From NCBI GenBank assembly GCA_013397695.1, contig VYZI01000041.1, forward strand, positions 3,010,854-3,074,853: DNA of 64,000 nucleotides, written 5' to 3'. Both the position numbers and the translations under genes were made by a program. This document shows positions 1-64,000 of this stretch, one piece after another. The first letter of the stretch is position 1, and each line of letters starts with the position of its first letter. A model generated the notes under the pieces. The model was not told the origin of the DNA. It was given only the letters and a program-made list of their open reading frames with translations, and did no database searches. The DNA comes from Centropus unirufus. Lineage: Eukaryota > Chordata > Aves > Cuculiformes > Centropidae.

Positions 1-1015
1 GGGCACACAGAAAGTTGAAGAATCAATTTAGACATTACAATTCTAATTTTTTAAAATTTTTAAGACTTCAACACATTTAGTCTTTCCCACAACCAAGGAC
101 CCCGGAGCAGTGCTAATGCTGGCCCTGCTCAGTTCTGCTTTACTGCTTGTTAGGTTTGATTATGATTTGTGGGAACATATTCCAAAGCCCACTCAATTTT
201 CCAGTCTTCCTAGAGAACACATTAACATTCATCAAAGACAGCACAAGCATCTGCTTATTAGAAAACAGGCGCAGATGAAGAATGCTGCTCACTGATCCTG
301 AAAGGGTCATGGACTTCTGTCAGTATTTTCACCTTGTTTCTCACATAAACGTTTATCTTCAAAGTCACAGCCTGGCTCTTCTATGCTCAAAGACAGTTGT
401 GGGCCTGAGTTCCTTCTCCAAGACCTGCACGGCCTACCCAACATAAACACAGCTGGAAAACTGGGCTCTGCCAAACTGCCTTTCCCTCCCCCCGTTTGCT
501 GAGTGGTGCTGCAATGCCTCCCTGCGCTCTCCTTTCCATGGAAGTGCATACACAGGCTACACCAAAGAGCATCCCCTCTGCTTGACAGAACTGAAAGTCT
601 GCCACCTGCTATGAACAACGAGAGGATCATTTCCAAATGAACAGTCGTTGCAATCACTGAGCATAAATGCTCACTTATTCTACCTCTTCTTAAGAGTTCT
701 CACAACATATAATCCATTTTAACTAATTTATTTCTGTGATTTCAGGAAATCTACAGGGCTGTTGAGTGAGTTCTATTCTTGTTGGGAGAGAAGGGAATAA
801 AAATCTCATAGCAGTGCAGCTTAAATATGCAGATGATAGCTGTTTCTATCCAACAACAGGGTTCCTAAAATTACTACAATTTCTGTGTCAATTTAAATAA
901 CTAGCTACAAAATAAGCTCATAGCCTTCAGAGAGTAAGGACTAATGCATAAAGAGAAAATACAGGCCTGGTACACTGCATCAGCTGGCAGACAGCTCTCA
1001 GAAGGGATACATTAC
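1..1015 (-). other. HECW2: HECW2 intron after exon 6 (5' part only)
   Basis: AT-rich intronic sequence that starts with the exon-6 donor. I looked for the next HECW2 exon (the C2 continuation) on the minus strand and did not find it. Short ORFs at 110-295 and 307-657 have no recognisable content. Confidence 0.75.
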
Positions 1016-52342
<51,327 letters not shown>

Positions 52343-52391
52343 CTCTCCTCCACTTTTGTCAATTTATGTGAAAAAGTTGTTGTTCAGAGAT
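52343..52391 (-). promoter_or_regulatory. HECW2: HECW2 5' UTR portion in exon 2
   Basis: Forty-nine bases lie between the inferred acceptor (tcatgatag, ending at 52392) and the ATG. They contain an in-frame TAA at 52366-52364 and no upstream ATG. The pyrimidine stretch just 5' of the acceptor (about 52396-52420) supports a spliced upstream leader. The exact boundary is an inference from the splice consensus. Confidence 0.65.
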
Positions 52392-55300
52392 CTATCATGA
52401 AGGAGAAAAAAAAGAAAGGACTGAAGTGAGAGAGAAGTCAAATCTTAAGTGAAGAGGCATCACTGCAAAAGTGTTCCGAAAGAAGCCTAAAATGTATAAT
52501 GTAAAATATTTTAATTCAACACCACTGCAGCCCCCTTACTGTCTGTATGTAAAAAAAGAACAAAACAAAATCATTAATCACTTGTGACAGAATCCAGAGT
52601 CCAGAGGTAGCCACACACCATGAAATAACATTCATAAGCCAAAACCCAAAACATCCAAGATCATCTTTAAACAAGAACAGTGACAGTAACAAAGCTAATT
52701 TAAGTTTGGCAGTAGCCTAAAGAGGGAAGAGACAAAGAACTCATCTTCCACCAACAAAAACTACAGCAGTATATGATGTACTTTTATTTAAATATATTTG
52801 TTTCCAACAATACTCTATATGCACTGTACGTCCAGAGTCAGCAAAGTGTTGAAGATCTTAATAATGTTGAACGTATTTCAGTAGAAAAAGCAGGTATCAC
52901 AGATTTTTGCTACCATAAAATCCTTTTGTGAGGATTTTATTTTTTAAGACACAAAGCACAGCTCCTGAGATCCTCTATACCATACAGAGACATTGTCAGA
53001 CCATGGACTGGGCACCATGCCTTCAGAAGCAGAACTTACATCTCATTATCCACAGCTACTAAACGTACCACCATTTGAAAATAAGCCCTCATATTACTCA
53101 CAACTTGAGACAAACCATCAGAAATGAAAGACAAAATACAAAAGTATAGCAAAATATTAAAAGAGAGGGAATAGTTTATAGAAGGATAGAATCAATGATG
53201 GACAACCTCTTGCCATGGAAGGAATACAAAAATTTCCTTCTCTAAGCTACATGACTTTGACCAAAGCTGTTTGCCTTTGTCAAAAGCTATAGGTGAAACT
53301 TTTTTTCTATCACTTTTTTTCAAAAGAATTGCTTTTTTTATTTTACAGAAGAAATAAAACAGTCCTCATTTGGCAGAACAATTTGCTTTCAGAAGAAAAT
53401 TATTTTTCTGGTGATGTGTTTTTCAGTCAAAACTGAAAATTATCTTCTGTGCTACATTCACCTGCAATAGGAACCAAGTATTTCCTCCACAGCCAAACCT
53501 AACCAATGCAGTCCTGGTATCAAGTCTTAATTCCAGAGCTCACCAGGAAGAATTTGTGTCCTGGGCTCCTGACATTCTTTATGCGATTTGAAAATTGTAT
53601 TTTCAACATTTCTGACCAGATTGCAACTTAACCAGTGACAACAGCACTTATTAAACCATAGTATCTTCTGTGAGGGATGTCTACTGCAGTTAAGTTCTCC
53701 TTATTTTTATACATACATATAACCACATGCAAGAAGAAACGTGTGCATGTAGGCTTATTAAAAAAGTAAGCAAGAGGTACCTGTGTATTATTGTTGGGCT
53801 TTCTTCTTGTGTCATAGCCTTCAGCTAACCTATGCAGATATACCTGTTCTCTTAAAATAACACAAGCATTGACAGACAGAGCCAAGTGTCACCTGCTATA
53901 GTGTTCCTTGTTTCAAGTGAGGAATCTTGTAACGCAGAATTAGGTAGAGTCCATGAGAAGTGATTGGACCGGTTGGCCACTTCCATAGTATTGCAATTGT
54001 AATTAGACCTACAGTACACTACTGCTAGCAATCACATCTGCCACCTGGTTCATTACACAGAAACATTTGCCTCTAGGGGGTCAAAAGACATTTAGCTATT
54101 AAAAAAAACAACAAAAACAAACAAACAAAAAAAAAAAACATAGAGCTCTGAGACCCCAGAACTGTGATTAAGAAAAACTTGGGGTTTTTTTATAAGGCAG
54201 TTTCATATTTTAAGGGTTTTCTTCTCATTCCTATCTCCATAGGATGAAGCTTCAAATGAAACTCTTCACTTCTGTTTGCTATGACTCATCTTCAATTTAG
54301 TTTTTAACAATTTTTCAGAGCATGTGTTCTTCCAGTCTATCACAAATTCTTCTGCTATTTTTCAGCTTTTCGTAAGATGGAGATGTTTTGAAATATTAAG
54401 AACTAAAAAAGGGGAAAGAAAGTTCAACCCATCCATTCGTATGCAATTCATCACACAGGGCCTGGCTCAGTGTCAAATATCGCAGAAAAGGAAAGAAAAG
54501 AATCAGTTCAATAATTCTACGTATACCGAAGCAATATGGAAATTACCATATTTACTTCACAAAGCACTCAACCAAACTATTTTTGGTACCAGACGTTAGC
54601 AGGGTTTTCTAACTCCCTCTCTGTCAAGTTCCCATGCACTCTGCCTCTGGCACCAGTGCCAGTGACGAAAAGGAAACTTTGGTACAAAAGGTCTTCCTTA
54701 AAGGAGTCAGGGAAATCAGTGTTTTGTTTCTCTGGGACAGTATTATTCACGAGATTTGAAAATCCTGGATGACTCTCAGACCAGAAGGGTAGTAAGAAAA
54801 CCCACAAACTTCCCTACAGGCCAGTGAAGCCCACAGGGATCGACCAGTAGCTTCAAATTTTTTATTATTATTATTTTTTTGCCTCCCTTCTTTCTTACTT
54901 TGTGATCTGGGCAACAGCACACACTAACAGTAAAGTCCAAAATGTCACAGTGAGAGAGCTGTAGTCCCTAGACAGGCAGAGCCCCAGTGTGGACATGAGC
55001 CTGCCTCTAGGCTGCCTGCGTACCACCACCCTCTGCACTAGGAGATGGGACAAGATTTATTAACAGATGGACAGCGAGCTATCAAGTTAGTTTTCTTCTG
55101 TCCCACAGACAGAGACTTACCTATGTTGATCTGTTTCATATATTGGTTTTACAGTAGCAAAATTACTGCAAAGCAAGTGCAAATAAGAAGGATAAGTTAA
55201 AGACAAGGTTTTAACAGAAGAAATGAAAATTTTCCTTCAGCTGCAGAGCCATAGACTGTACCTGGGGCATCACTGGCATTTGTTGGAACATATTGAAAAC

Positions 55301-57160
55301 TTATGTGTGGCAGATGGACAAACTCATCCATGTTTAAGGACACATGAGAACCAGCTTGTACAAGCGAGGACTATTTCACAGTTTAAGAGATGAGAACGGC
55401 CCGAGAAAAACCTTAACTCCTTCACAACAGGTCATTTTTTGAAGTTGTAATTGGTATCATTCTGGCAAACCGAAAAACTCATTGCAGTTTTGGAAAGTAG
55501 AGAAAATCACAATTCTAAATGCTGGATAACTTCTCTAATCCTACTCAAATTCAAGTGTCTCAAAGTCATGAGTTAAAATTGCAATGAACATGTTAAATTC
55601 ACATGTAAATGAGCTCCTAAGACAGAAAAAATATCTCAAAAAAAATCGGGCCTTGCAAGGTTTTAGAGTACTTTCTAAATTCAGTGAAATAGGCTGTAAA
55701 GCAGCCCTAGCATCAGCCAGCACTCCGCTATGTAGCATCTCGCAGACAGCTGGAAGGTTAATTCAGGAGATTTGTAATCTGAGAAATACAACACTCATAT
55801 TGTAACAGGGGGAAAGGCCACTGCCATAAAACCTGAACTATAAGGAGTGATGGAACGGAAAAAGAGCCACTACTTCGATTATTTGTTGTCTGAAAGTTCA
55901 GTTTGAAGGTGTGTAAAGGCACCTTTACACAGCGCCTTCCTGCTCGCAAAAGGAATTGCTTATCATACATTTGCTTAACAATTCCCACGTCTGTTATTAG
56001 TAACATAACCAGCAGTACACCAACACGTACATCCTATCACAAACTGAAAATAAGAATTACCTTCCCACCTTCAATTCCTGCTAGGTGCCACGGAGCATGT
56101 AGTGTAAAGACAATACCCACAATTAGCTGCATGCACCTTCCTTGCTATCACGGTTTGGCTGAATGTGATCAGAGCAGCAATTTCATGGAATATTGTTTCC
56201 TGAAGGCATGCTGAAATGTGGAAAATTAATCAAAACCACAGGGAAAATACTGGCATTTGAGAAAGCAGTAGATATTAACTTTAGCAAAATATTTTAGTTG
56301 CAAAGTGAAATCTGTACCAAAGCTGCTTATCTGTATCACAGTGTTTTCTCCACTACTTGACAAGCAGCTTAGAGACAAATAGGACTGATATACTCTTAAT
56401 CTCTAAATGGCACAAGTTCAGAACTATTTCAATCTAAATACACTTCTCAATTACTAATCATAGAGGGATCAGAATTAGGTAAGAGTTCCACTTGATGTAC
56501 AAAATACAGATAGGAAAAATCCCCTTGCCTGAACTTGTTTATTGAAAGGAGATTGGAAAACAACATTAAATCCTTGCTGATGTGTAGTCAAACAGTTCCA
56601 CAGTTCAGAAAACCTATGAATGAACGTCTGGGAGTTCCAGCACAGGAATAACCCCAAAAAAATCCCACCACGCAGAACAAAATCGTGCGGCCCTGTTTAT
56701 CTTACTCAGAAGAGTGATTCATTTCTTGTTTACGTAGCAATCTTTAATGTGGCTTACGGGTCTTGCCAGCAGCCTCTTCCCACAGCATTTAGCGTAAACA
56801 GACTCTGCAAGGCTGGCCCTGAGACCACAACCAGTCACCCCGCTGCATGGGATTTGCGCTCTAAGCCTGGAACTGAGGGTGCTGCTGGGGAAATGACGAT
56901 TAACACATTTCACCGGGGACTGGCTTCACGGAAACCACACCACAATATCACATCACCCTCACGGCAAGGTGGTAGGCAGCAGGGCAGCACAGAGGGCAAG
57001 GCTTGGCAGGATGAGCAGAGCCCTCACGGACTGCTCTGCACCCAAGCATCTCCGTGGCTGGAATCACCCAACCCAACTGGCCCCCAGATAAGGTTACACA
57101 TTATGGTGCTTCCTATTCAGCTACCCCAATAAAGACAAATGTGAAACAAAAGCTGTCACA

Positions 57161-57286
57161 GTATTCCAGGCCAGGTTGGGTGAGGCTTTGAGCAATTTGG
57201 TCCAGTGGGATGTGTCCCTGCCTGTGGCAGAAGGGGTAGAACTGGATGGTCTTTCAGGTACCTTCTGACACAAACCCATCTCTGAT
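57161..57286 (+). mobile_element. CR1 3'-end fragment
   Basis: The stretch attccaggccaggttgggtg, then gctttgagcaatttggtcca, gtccctgcctgtggcaga and gaactggatggtctttcag is the CR1 3' end in plus orientation. The octamer tail is lost. About 125 bp. Confidence 0.85.
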
Positions 57287-58887
57287 CCAGAGCCAAGAAA
57301 AACCATCTATTTGGGAGCTCTGTTTTTCTCCACTGTTTACCAAGCAGAAGGTAATACGGCCTCTTCACTTAAACAACCATGGCTACATCCTAAGTCTTTA
57401 GGATGATTTAGTACATGAATTCATCAATTTATATCACGTAGTGGAAATTAAACATTTCTCCAGTAATCATGAAGTTCAGTATTTCAAAAATATAACAACC
57501 ATTGTAATAACTGGACAGTTCTGAGCCTTAACAACAGGCAGAAAAGTGACTGTATCCTTCAGCTAAAATATAATCATAACTGTTTGACATTGCTACCGAG
57601 AATTCCTGAGTGTTCATTCGGTCTGCATGTTTTAAATAAGTATTGACACAGATAAATTATATGAACAAGTCTAGTGATGGATATCTTGGAAGTAAAAAAG
57701 TGATCACTCTAGACACAGAGAATTTGTCATTGATTTAAAAGTACAAGATAGACTGCATAAACTTGAAAAAAATCACATAATTACACCTCTGATTTTTTTT
57801 TAATTACAAGGATACTGAAGATATCTCAGAGAGCTTACAAGTGAATGGCATCTCTTCTTTTTCTCCTGTTCTTCCAATTTGCACATTTGACAGTGAATTT
57901 GTATTCACTGTTTCTCCTTGAACAGCCAGTTCTGGACATTTCTTTTATTTGGGTTGCTCTTGAAAAGGTATTAAAAATGATGGGAAATTACCAAAATAAC
58001 TGACAAAGATTGGGACATAGTTTTAAATACTTCAATGTTCTTTATATTTCAAAACAGTTACTATCCAAGCAACTTTAAGTTAAATTAAGTTTTAATTTTA
58101 CTCAGTTTAAAAAGAAAGAAATAAATTAAGTTGTTCTATCCAGAAGTACAAAGAGACAAGTTAAACTCAGAAACTTGTTATTCTTCTAATAATCTGTTTA
58201 CTTCTCTAACAAAGCTCCCTAGACTTTCATAATAGGACAGTTACCGGATACTCTCAAATGCAGCTTAGCCCAAAACAACGATGAAAGAATTCAATAAACT
58301 TGACAGCTTCCAGAAACAAACCTATATGCACTGGATAATCTAGCCAGATTTCCTTTTCAATCAAGAAAATTGATGAGAAATTGAAGTATCTTCAAAAACA
58401 CATTTTGTAAATCTTGTTCCAAGGCAAATGTTTTCGATTCTCCATTCAAGCCACCTCCATGGGAATGCCAGATTAAATTACGTGCCCTGCCCAGCCAGCC
58501 AGGCAGCTGTGCTAGGTAGTTGACCTCTGCAGTGAAGACTCAGACGCTCCTCCACAAACCAGTTACGGGTACCAAAATCACTCCCTTTCTTGATCTCTGG
58601 AGGAAGCTGGAGTAACCTGAGACCAAGCAAAAGAGGACAGATTTTTGTCTAGACACCCTTTTCCTTTGTTGCCCTGCTCTGAGCCATACCCAAACCACTG
58701 ACAAAACAACAAAAAAAGTAAACTGTGTTGATAATATCCTGCTTTTGGTCTGCTCACTCATCCTCTCAAATTGTTGCTACTGGGAAACCATGACCAGCAC
58801 TGGAATTTACTAAGGGAAACTATATTCAGATGGTTAAGGTGAAGCTGAAAATTACTGTGCTGAAATTTCACAGGCATAATACCATAT

Positions 58888-58925
58888 AGGAGAGAGGGAG
58901 AGGAAAAAAGGAAAGAGAGAGAAAG
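58888..58925 (+). repeat. GA-rich tract
   Basis: Thirty-eight bases that are almost all purine (gagagagggagagg and gaaagagagagaaag). Simple sequence, no gene nearby. Confidence 0.8.
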
Positions 58926-59542
58926 TGACCATGTACACTCCAGTCTTCTTTCGACTGAAATCTGGTGACTCAGCTCAGATGTTAAACATCAGCTCAGATT
59001 ACAAAAGCATCATATAATTTAGACTGGCTGAAAATATTCCCTAAGGGAAAAAGCATATAGTTCAGCATAAATATTTTTTTTTAAAGAAACAGCTTCTGTA
59101 GAACATTATTTGGCCAGAAAATAGCTCATTTAATTCAGTGTGAAAGAATACCTATTTTAGCCCCTTTTTACTGTGTCTTTCTGCAGTTCATTTGTAAAGT
59201 CCATACACTTTTCTATCTGGCTGCATACAAACATCACTCTCGTTATTACCTTAGCTGCTTGAGCAAGGTGCACAGCTTCCATCCCACCAATGAGGACTCC
59301 ATTACATGAGGCAGAAGTTGCTGCTCAAGCCTACTATGAAGACCAGCAGTCTGAAGGGTTCTGCATACTTTTGCCAGGTCCGCATACCCACACACCCAGC
59401 AGCACATCAAGCAGCACTGCTGTGCTTTCAGTACAGCTTATATTAATTGTCATATCAAAGCTTCAGCACCAAGCTAGCTGGAACACAGAAGATCTGACCA
59501 CTGGTGAGAAGAACAAAAGGCCATAAATATTATGCAGAGATT

Positions 59543-59576
59543 TGTGCATACATACACACACACACACATATGTATA
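59543..59576. repeat. CA/TA microsatellite
   Basis: Thirty-four bases of unbroken purine/pyrimidine alternation, with an uninterrupted (AC) core of about 7-8 units at 59554-59568. No other feature near. Confidence 0.9.
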
Positions 59577-62500
59577 GCTTGGCATACCTACACTTATTAG
59601 GTTTTAGAGTTGTTTTACTGCATTGTTAGTGTAGACAGATGTTCCTATATTCCTGCACTGCTATCCCCACACCTAGGACAGAGTAGGCAAGTTCCAAAAC
59701 ATTTCAAGTCAACCCAGCCAGGCAGACTACGGTGTTCAACACTGACAACTGGGCTAACCTGTCTGAATTTGCACTGAAGAGATTATGGAGAGTTCAAACT
59801 GGACATGTGGCTGGCCTGAAGACATACCTTAATTTTCCTCTGCAGATTGCAAGAAGATGCCCATGTCCTAAAACTCATTCCTATCTTTCACCAGAAGTAG
59901 CAATCCAAGAACTGCACCTAATGTATTGGATATTCTGTTATCCTCTACTCATGTGAGGAAACAAAACTTGACTGGAAATTTCAGCACAAGTTCTTGGCCC
60001 AGAAGGTAGGTAAGTATTGCAAAGCCCCTCAAACTCCTCCTGGAGTGGCAGTTGCTTTAACTGAGTTCACTCATTTCAGTAACCCTACCTGCAGCACCAC
60101 CCCTCAAGGAGCAGTATTCACCAGTGAGGCAGAGACTGGAGGTACAGACACACAGCCATTAAACCCAACGTATTATGAAATTACTGCCTTGCCTAATTCA
60201 TTCTACAATATTACTCTACATGAAGTTTAACATCAGATGCCCCAGTGCCAGATACTTGATCTTCAGCGTTCATGACACTGATGTATCTGCTGCTAGATGC
60301 TGTCCATCGGCTGTCCTGAAGAAATTCTCTGGAAGTACTGATGCAGTTGCTCTCAGTTTAGCCTTTTGATGTCAGGTCACACAATCCATCTGAAATACAG
60401 CCCCCTTCAAATGTCCATACCAGAAAGAGAATGTAATCTCTGCGAGAAGCTACTTTGCCACAGGATGTGAAAATGTGACTGGAATTATCCTGCGAATAAG
60501 CTGCAACACATGCTTATATTTACACATGTGAGAGCTTGCAAGAACATATTCATGACAAGAAATGGGGAGCCTGTTTAACTCTCTTGAAACTCTCTTCCCC
60601 CTTTAGAGCTTCCAGAACATCCACAGCACCAGCCCAGAGCTCCCCAGTTGTATATCTTTTCCCAAGGCATTTTCACAACTAGGGATGGCAAAGACCAAAT
60701 TACAGAATTTACATAGAAATGAACTATTTAACATTTCTCTAATAAACACATAACCAGAAGAAAGAGTACAAAGCCAAAAAGCCTGACAAAGAGCAAAGAA
60801 AAGCTGTGTTCCTTTGAAATAAGAAAGGAAAACTGCCAGGCAAAAGAATACACAATTTAAAAAGCAATTTGTAAAATAAGGCATTTGAAAGAATTTGAAG
60901 TACAATTATTTACTACTGACTACCAGAGTAGTTCTGCAGCTTCATTCTAAGTCTCTGCAACCCATACCAATGCAGATAATTCTCAATGACTGTCACATAC
61001 ATAAATGACAGCTGTATTTTGGCAATACTCAAGAGAGTCTGATTTAAGTATTTATTTGGCAGTAATTAAAAGCTAGCACATATACTATGCACAATACATG
61101 AAAAAAATATTTTAAGTTTAAACTTGAAATCCATTCTATACTGATGGAAATCCATAGATTATATAATGAATATGAATGAACAGTTATAGTTCCACCTATC
61201 CAAGTCCAAATCCAATACTATCATCCCATTACCAAGCCTGTACAAGCCAGGTTTTTACCACGTAAAATTGATTTCACTTACTGAAATGGTATCAGACCAC
61301 CACAGAGCAAGTACATCTCTCATGCTGAGAGATTCCTACATTATCAGGAAGCGCAGGAATGCTCTGTTCCTCTCTAAGCAGCACACCCTTTCAATTAATC
61401 ATGTTACTTATGCATTTTTGTTACAATGGGGACACTTTCAAGTTGGAAAGCAGCATTTCTTTTAAATCAGTGAATATATGTTTACATAAAATCAAGAATT
61501 CCATAACTGAAACATGCTAGCAGACTAGAATAATAAAGAGTCCCTACCACTCAGTGGGCCAGAGTCCAGTATTTACCCGATTCCTATTTAAAAAAAAAAA
61601 AACACAGAAAAAACAAGCTTCCAGCCTGCTAAAACTGACCAGGAAGCAGGAGTGGAAGGTGTCTAAAAAAGACCCAGTTGTCTCCATAAAGAACAAAGTA
61701 AAATTAAAACCAAACAAACACTTTGTGTACCTAAGCCTTATAAATAAACCACAATCAGTAGATCAGCAAAACAGGAAACAATAATTTTTAAAACCTGACA
61801 AATTTTGCTAGAGTGATTTTAACTGTCCACCAGTATACATTTAGAATTCCATCCTCCTTCCCCTTTTACCCTTCTGGTTTTCCGTTTAGGAATATTTAAC
61901 CAGTTACAACCTCCCCCTAAAAAAAGACTCCATTTCCACAAAGATTTGAAGAGACTAACTGAAATAAAACATCAGAACATTTCTGCTTGCCCGCAGTTTA
62001 AAGGAGGTTTCTGCTGATAACAGACTAAGCAATCAGCTACCAAAGACCCCTCCAACAGTAGTAGGAGTAGCAGAAGAACCATTAGCAAGGCCAGCCCAAA
62101 GGCAATGCCCCTTGCTTGCTGCCTGGGTGAGGTGCGTCCTTCAGGAGGAGGTGCCATCAGCAAAAACATTGAAACACTACCATATTTTGCATAACAGTAT
62201 TCCCAGCTTCACTAGAATTTTCTTTGAATCAGTTTTTCTTGAAAACACATACAAATATGTAGATAAAGGTAAAATTTCAGCCCTGCAGGCTGTTTTGAGC
62301 CGAACCTGCAGCATTACCCCAGTAACTACCATTGCTAAGCTGCAGTGCTGATTGCGTTCAGCACACTAACTTACAAATATTGCAGAGAATCAAATAACTG
62401 TGAACATAACCTTTGCAGAAACTAGAGATGGAAAGCCCTAAAGATTTCCTCCTGCAGAAAACTTCCCTGCTCTACACTCTTATTAAACTGCTTCCTTATA

Positions 62501-64000
62501 ACCCAGGAAGAAAAAAAAAAAAAAAGAGCCCAGAATGAGGAAAAAAAACAGCTATTCACCTGCATTTTGTTTGTAGCATTTTGTCTGTATCACACAGATG
62601 CTGATCTTAAGCATCAATAAACCCAAACAAAGTCAGTAAGGCTGTATACCAAGCATTTGATGATATTGCCCTCTGTACTTATAGGAAACAGCACTTTTAG
62701 TACTCAACACACTTTGGCTCTAAAACAAATTCATTCTGTTAGTTCTCAGAAAATAACACCATATGAACATTTCCAAGTCTAAGAGTTTGTTTCAAAGAAA
62801 TGCCCTTTTCAATTTTATTTCCTACTTCAGATTTTCCCCAGAAATGGATTTTAGCTCAGAATTTCATGCTTGAACACCATGACAGAATTCTAATGCACGA
62901 ACTGCTTTAATGTTTTTGTTTGTTTTTTTCTAAAAAAAAACCCAACACTACTTAAAAAATTTTAGGCAAACATTTTAGCTGGATAAAAAGAAACAGAGGA
63001 CTTCATCCCTTTAGTAAGAACAGTCAGATGGGTATCTAGTTACTCTCTCCTGGACAACTGCTCTTCCACAACTCTATGAGTCAGGTGAATTAATGTATTA
63101 CAAAGGATGTTAACAGGAGATGCCTGCATTTATTAGGGCGCATCAAGAACATCATTAGGACATTAAGACACACTCAATGCTATGCAAAGACCCCATCTGC
63201 TTAATGCTAAGCAGCTGCAGAGCAACCACCAGAGCTGCCAGAGGTGAGGATCACAGGTCTGCAGAAACACATTCTGTCTGCTTCAGGGAACTGGCTCAAA
63301 GCACACATACTCAATTTCAAGCATAGTACGAGAAGGAAAATGGATTAAAAAAAGCTTTCTCTATTTAAAAGTTTACTAATTTACAGCTTACAAGCCATAA
63401 TGACATTCAAGAGAAATCAAGTTAAGAGCCCTAAGGAACTCCACTATGAGAAAAATGAAATTCTTGTAATAACTCACGCTACCACCTGCACACATACCCA
63501 ATGCACATTTGTGTGTGTCTGGTCTGTGTTCCTATATGAGAAAAATCATTTGAGCGAGAATGTAGACCGCTGGGGAGTTAGAGATATCAGAGCTATCGCT
63601 GCCCATGCTTCCTTGCCTTGTGAATACACATTACAATTCATTATTTAGTTCAGTGATCAAACTGTAATTTTTTTCTCGCAGGATTGCTGCTGCATTTGCT
63701 GCTTTCCTCAATTTCTACACTAAATGAAGTGGAAATCCTTGAGAATCTAAATGAACAACTAAAGAAAAGTCAATAATAAGAAGTGAGATATATAAAGACA
63801 AGGTCTATTATGAATTAATATTTTACTATTAAATATGCATGAGTTTTTAATAAGTAGGGCTAAAAATAGAGCCATGTATCACAGGATTTCTCCAGGCTGT
63901 ACAATTTTCATTCATTTTCATCCTGTGAAAAAATAGGCTATTGCTAAAAGGTCTCTCACCATGCATTTTTACATTGTTGTCATTGGCCTTAATTCATCTT

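Larger units (their letters stand above)
52392..64000 (-). other. HECW2: HECW2 first intron or 5' flank
   Basis: 11.6 kb upstream of the start-codon exon. It contains a CR1 3' scrap (57161-57286), a GA-rich tract (about 58888-58925), a CA/TA microsatellite (59543-59576) and a GC-richer patch at about 56740-57080. No CpG island, TATA-type promoter or non-coding exon 1 could be placed. If the acceptor at 52392 is real, this is intronic at least up to the next exon, which may lie outside the window. Confidence 0.6.

Noticed and set aside
59732..60369. A series of adjoining plus-strand ORFs that might be a processed pseudogene.
   Set aside because: I could not match any frame to a known protein, and there is no poly-A tail or flanking target duplication.

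Overview
The window is a piece of a bird chromosome. The evidence is a set of CR1 LINE copies with the avian-type 3' end and the exons of one large vertebrate gene separated by long AT-rich introns. Nothing looks bacterial, plasmid-borne or phage-like: there are no operons, dense ORFs, rRNA, tRNA or CRISPR arrays. The species cannot be fixed from the sequence alone.

The only protein-coding gene I can support is the 5' part of HECW2 (NEDL2), a HECT-type E3 ubiquitin ligase, on the minus strand. Five exons can be joined by consensus splice sites with no frame break. Numbered as in a transcript with one upstream non-coding exon, they are exon 2 (52051-52391, containing the start codon), exon 3 (19859-19966), exon 4 (7051-7145), exon 5 (3015-3090) and exon 6 (1016-1185). 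Together they encode 741 nt, residues 1-247: the HECW N-terminal domain and the start of the C2 domain. The WW and HECT domains must lie beyond base 1, and the promoter and non-coding first exon beyond 52391.

Layout by minus-strand transcription: 64000-52392 is the first intron or upstream DNA, with one CR1 scrap. 52050-19967 is a 32-kb intron with a dead mariner element, several CR1 fragments, a G-rich tract, a 5-base N gap and a rearranged CR1. 19858-7146 is a 12.7-kb intron with a 1.7-kb CR1. Shorter introns separate exons 4, 5 and 6.

The most interesting structure is a pair of inverted, nearly identical segments of about 587 bp at 11866-12453 and 33622-34207. They contain a CR1 3' end and about 310 bp of non-CR1 DNA that flanks it. 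They sit in the two introns on either side of HECW2 exon 3, a 108-nt exon whose loss would keep the reading frame. The 34-kb copy appears to be an older CR1 overwritten by sequence from the 12-kb locus, because its CR1 RT segment and terminal tail are much more diverged than the segment between them. This is a concrete, checkable candidate for template-switch conversion and for exon-3 circularisation or skipping. I found no undescribed multi-gene system.
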